A stretch of DNA of 64,000 bases, from assembly GCF_001514125.1 (NCBI RefSeq), contig NZ_KQ948561.1, positions 214,868 through 278,867 of the forward strand, read 5' to 3'. This DNA is from Streptomyces longwoodensis (GTDB lineage Bacteria > Actinomycetota > Actinomycetes > Streptomycetales > Streptomycetaceae). Each line of letters starts with the position of its first letter. The stretch's first letter is position 1. The notes beneath the pieces are model-generated. The model saw only the letters and a program-made list of their open reading frames with translations. It was not told the origin of the DNA and did no database searches. The translations under genes were made by a program, and so were the position numbers. Positions 61,957 to 64,000 of the stretch are shown piece by piece.

Positions 61957-62239
61957 CGCTGCCTCCCGCTCGTCCGTCGCGTCGGCCGCACCGTCAGGGC
62001 GAGGCCCGGTCTTCCTTCCCCATGCCCAAATTCTGACCGGGATGCCCGACATCAGCCACCACTCGCCCCCAGCCTGTGGACAACTGCCACGGAAGCGGAA
62101 CGGACCGGCGGGAAAACACAGCCGATCAATCCCACATAACGGTCATATTTACTCCTAGTCTGACATTGCGCTCGCTCGTCCTGTCCACAGGGCTTGCGTG
62201 CCTGCCCCGCTTCGGTTACTGGGAAGGACGGCCCACGCC

Positions 62240-63448
62240 ATGCCCGCAGATCTCGCCGTCATCGGACTCGGCCCGCTCGGCCTGCCCCTCGCCCAGGCGG
62301 CGGTCGCGGCGGGCATCCCCACGCTCGGCTACGCCACCGGGCCCGAGGCCGGCTCCGTCAGCCCCGCCGAACTGCGCCGGATGCTCTCGGGGGGCTTCCG
62401 GCGCACCGCCAACGCGGCCGAGCTGGGGAGGGTGCGCACGGCCGTCATCTGCGCGCCCACCCCGCGCGACGCGGACGGCGGGCTCGACCTCAGCCTCGTG
62501 GCTCAGGCCGCGCGCACCCTGGCGGGGCACCTGCGCCCGCACACCACGGTCATCCTGGAGTCGCCGGTGCCGCCGGGGACCACCGAGGACTTCCTGCGGC
62601 CGCTGCTGGAGGAGACCTCGGGGCTGCGCGCCGGGCGCGACTTCCAGCTTGCGTACTCGCCCTGCCGCGTCGACCCCGGCAACCGGGTCTTCACGCCCGG
62701 CAACACGCCCAAGGTGATCGGCGGCCTCACGCCCGCGTGCACGGAGTCCGCCGCCGCGTTCTACGGCCGGCTGACCGAGAAGGTGGTACGCGCGCGTGGG
62801 CTGCGCGAGGCGGAGACCGTGCAGCTGCTGGAGACCAACTTCCGGCACGTGAACATCGCGCTGGTCAACGAGATGGCCGTGCTGTGCCACGAGTTGGGCG
62901 TCGACCTGTGGGACGTCATCCGCTGCGCGGAGACCAAGCCGTTCGGCTTCCAGTCCTTCCGCCCGGGGCCCGGGGTCGGCGGGCACGCGGTGCCGCTCGA
63001 CCGCGCCGGGCAGGCCGGTGGCCCGCTGCGCATGGTGGAGCTGGCCCAGCAGGTCAACAGCCGCATGCCGCGCTACGTCGTCCAGCGCGCGGCCGCGCTG
63101 CTCAACGAGCACGGCAAGTCCGCCCGGGGCGCGCGCGTGCTGCTCCTCGGCGTCACCTACAAGCCCGACCTCGCCGACCAACAGGGCACGCCCGCGCGGG
63201 AGATCGCGATCCGGCTGATGGAACTCGGCGCGTCCGTCAGCTACCACGACCCGCACGTTCCGTCCTGGAGCGTCCTGGACCGCCCGGTCCCCCGCGCGGA
63301 CTCCCTCTACGAGGCCGCCGCCGACGCCGACCTCACGATCCTCGTCCAACAGCACCGCACGTACGACCTCCAGGGCCTGTCGGTGAAGGCCCAACTCCTC
63401 CTGGACACCCGCGGCGCGACCCCGACGGGGGCGGCGCACCGGTTGTGA
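62240..63448 (+). CDS. UDP-glucose/UDP-ManNAc dehydrogenase homologue lacking catalytic Cys
   Basis: 402 residues; ATG 62240 with GGGAAGG 12 bases upstream. The NAD fold is LAVIGLGPLGLPLAQAAVAAG (5-25). Family landmarks are otherwise well kept: PTP in CAPTPRDADGGLD, ESPVPPGTTED, ETNFRHVNIALVNEM and KPFGFQSFRPGPGVGGH. The catalytic Cys of GGHCIPxDP is Ala250 here (GGHAVPLDR), and the usual SPER reads SPCR with a Cys at 142. It is therefore unlikely to perform the normal two-step oxidation of a UDP-sugar. It may be a dead or repurposed enzyme. Divergent from glpD. Confidence 0.88.
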   Translation: MPADLAVIGLGPLGLPLAQAAVAAGIPTLGYATGPEAGSVSPAELRRMLSGGFRRTANAAELGRVRTAVICAPTPRDADGGLDLSLVAQAARTLAGHLRPHTTVILESPVPPGTTEDFLRPLLEETSGLRAGRDFQLAYSPCRVDPGNRVFTPGNTPKVIGGLTPACTESAAAFYGRLTEKVVRARGLREAETVQLLETNFRHVNIALVNEMAVLCHELGVDLWDVIRCAETKPFGFQSFRPGPGVGGHAVPLDRAGQAGGPLRMVELAQQVNSRMPRYVVQRAAALLNEHGKSARGARVLLLGVTYKPDLADQQGTPAREIAIRLMELGASVSYHDPHVPSWSVLDRPVPRADSLYEAAADADLTILVQQHRTYDLQGLSVKAQLLLDTRGATPTGAAHRL

Positions 63449-63530
63449 GGGGGGCGCGAGGTGGTGCACGGTCCGGGGACTGCTGGCACAGGGGTGGGGG
63501 CGCCGGTAATCTGGCAACAGGTGGAGCCCA

Positions 63531-63548
63531 CCGCAGCGGGTACTGCGG
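63531..63548 (+). terminator. Hairpin downstream of the dehydrogenase homologue
   Basis: CCGCAG (63531-63536) pairs with CTGCGG (63543-63548), 83 bases after the stop. Weak evidence. Confidence 0.4.
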
Positions 63549-63573
63549 CAGGCTCCTGATGGTTGACGGGTGT

Positions 63574-63598
63574 CCGTCCCTAGCTCTTATAGGGACGG
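63574..63598. terminator. Terminator hairpin after the small basic protein
   Basis: CCGTCCCTA (63574-63582) pairs with TAGGGACGG (63590-63598), loop 7. It starts four bases after the stop of the minus-strand small gene. Confidence 0.7.
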
Positions 63599-63602
63599 CC
63601 GC

Positions 63603-63839
63603 TCACCATCCGAAAAGTCGCAAGACCCACCTCCTCCGGAACTTCACCAGCCGAAGCCGGATCCCGTCCCAGCGAGTGGGCTTGCGATGGCGTCCCATGG
63701 GCGCCCCCTTCCACGACACCGCCCAGTAGCCCGGGTGGGCGGTCCGTTCGGAACGCGGGCCGGGCCCCGCGGGCGCGGGTCCGGAACCGTTCCTTGGAAG
63801 GGGGCGACCCAGAGAGCTCGGGTCGCCGATCACGGACAT
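63603..63839 (-). CDS. Small Arg/Trp-rich hypothetical protein
   Basis: 78 residues, not recognised. ATG 63839 has a perfect GGAGG six bases upstream, and the stop is followed at once by a hairpin terminator, so a real gene is likely. An internal ATG at 63698, also with a good SD (GGAAGGGGG), would give only the last 31 residues. Those residues are strongly basic and amphipathic (GRHRKPTRWDGIRLRLVKF then RRRWVLRLFGW). The first half is Pro/Gly-rich. A hairpin at 63803-63827 falls just inside the coding region after the start and may affect its expression. Confidence 0.5.
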   Translation of the reverse strand: MSVIGDPSSLGRPLPRNGSGPAPAGPGPRSERTAHPGYWAVSWKGAPMGRHRKPTRWDGIRLRLVKFRRRWVLRLFGW

Positions 63840-63942
63840 TACCGCCCTCCATACGCCCGTTCGGCCCCCATTCGCCCCGAACGCAACCGCGCGCCCCCCT
63901 TCGCGCCGTGCGCCGTCCGACCCGCCGCGGCGCGCACGCAAA

Positions 63943-63977
63943 AGGGCCGGTCCCCCCTCACGGGAGTGACCGGCCCT
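63943..63977 (-). terminator. Terminator of a gene beyond the right end
   Basis: AGGGCCGGTC (63943-63952) pairs with GACCGGCCCT (63968-63977). On the minus strand it is followed by CCCTTTTGC with a T run. It probably ends a minus-strand gene that lies past 64000; none of that gene can be identified in the last 23 bases. Confidence 0.6.
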
Positions 63978-64000
63978 AGCGTCTGCCCGGAGGGGCTAGG

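Noticed and set aside
62075..62189. Two DnaA-box-like sites (TGTGGACAA at 62075-62083, CTGTCCACA at 62181-62189) around an AT-richer stretch
   Set aside because: Only two boxes about 100 bases apart, with no cluster or dnaA/dnaN nearby; a chance pair is plausible, so this is not an origin.

Overview
The window is chromosomal DNA from a Streptomyces. It is very GC-rich, with GTG/TTG starts, strong GC third-position bias, several apparently leaderless genes, and a gene order that matches from memory the S. coelicolor core region around SCO4772-SCO4824. No rRNA, tRNA, prophage, insertion sequence or CRISPR array was seen. Nearly all of it is vertically inherited core genome.

Layout. 1-11440: the folD start; an RDD membrane protein; the purine genes purN-purH; two membrane proteins, one resembling mycobacterial PerM (DUF6350); a sigma-like protein with a membrane anchor; sucC-sucD; and a secreted LPSLP-repeat protein with a small partner. 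11669-19746: two divergent operons, MoxR ATPase-DUF5682-VWA on the minus strand and SWIM zinc finger-DUF5691 on the plus strand. 19863-30605: icmB, a lipase, an M23 peptidase, pcrA/uvrD, and two NlpC/P60 hydrolases, the first behind a ydaO (c-di-AMP) riboswitch. 30634-38759: a LiaRS-like two-component system facing PspC/toastrack membrane proteins, then DoxX, a class II aldolase and an FMN-binding oxidase-like protein. 38799-42641: guaA, a chorismate mutase behind what looks like a Phe/Tyr attenuator, and a sortase-anchored surface protein. 42829-58835: a GMC oxidoreductase and succinate-semialdehyde dehydrogenase, then six tandem receptor Ser/Thr kinases, one of them a clear pseudokinase. 59081-63839: a penicillin-binding-like serine hydrolase, glpD, a UDP-sugar dehydrogenase homologue without its catalytic Cys, and a small basic protein.

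Most interesting points. (1) The divergent MoxR/DUF5682/VWA and SWIM/DUF5691 operons start from back-to-back motifs of the RecA-independent DNA-damage promoter class (TTGTCAGTG-N8-TAnnnT, recognised by PafBC in mycobacteria). pcrA carries the same motif. This points to an uncharacterised damage-responsive system. (2) The chorismate mutase gene has a leaderless leader peptide containing Phe-Val-Phe-Thr-Tyr, followed by a pause hairpin and a terminator hairpin whose arms can form an antiterminator. (3) A pseudokinase with a roughly 260-residue insertion sits within the kinase cluster. (4) The UDP-sugar dehydrogenase homologue has Ala for the catalytic Cys. All names rest on reading motifs and family resemblance; no database search was run.
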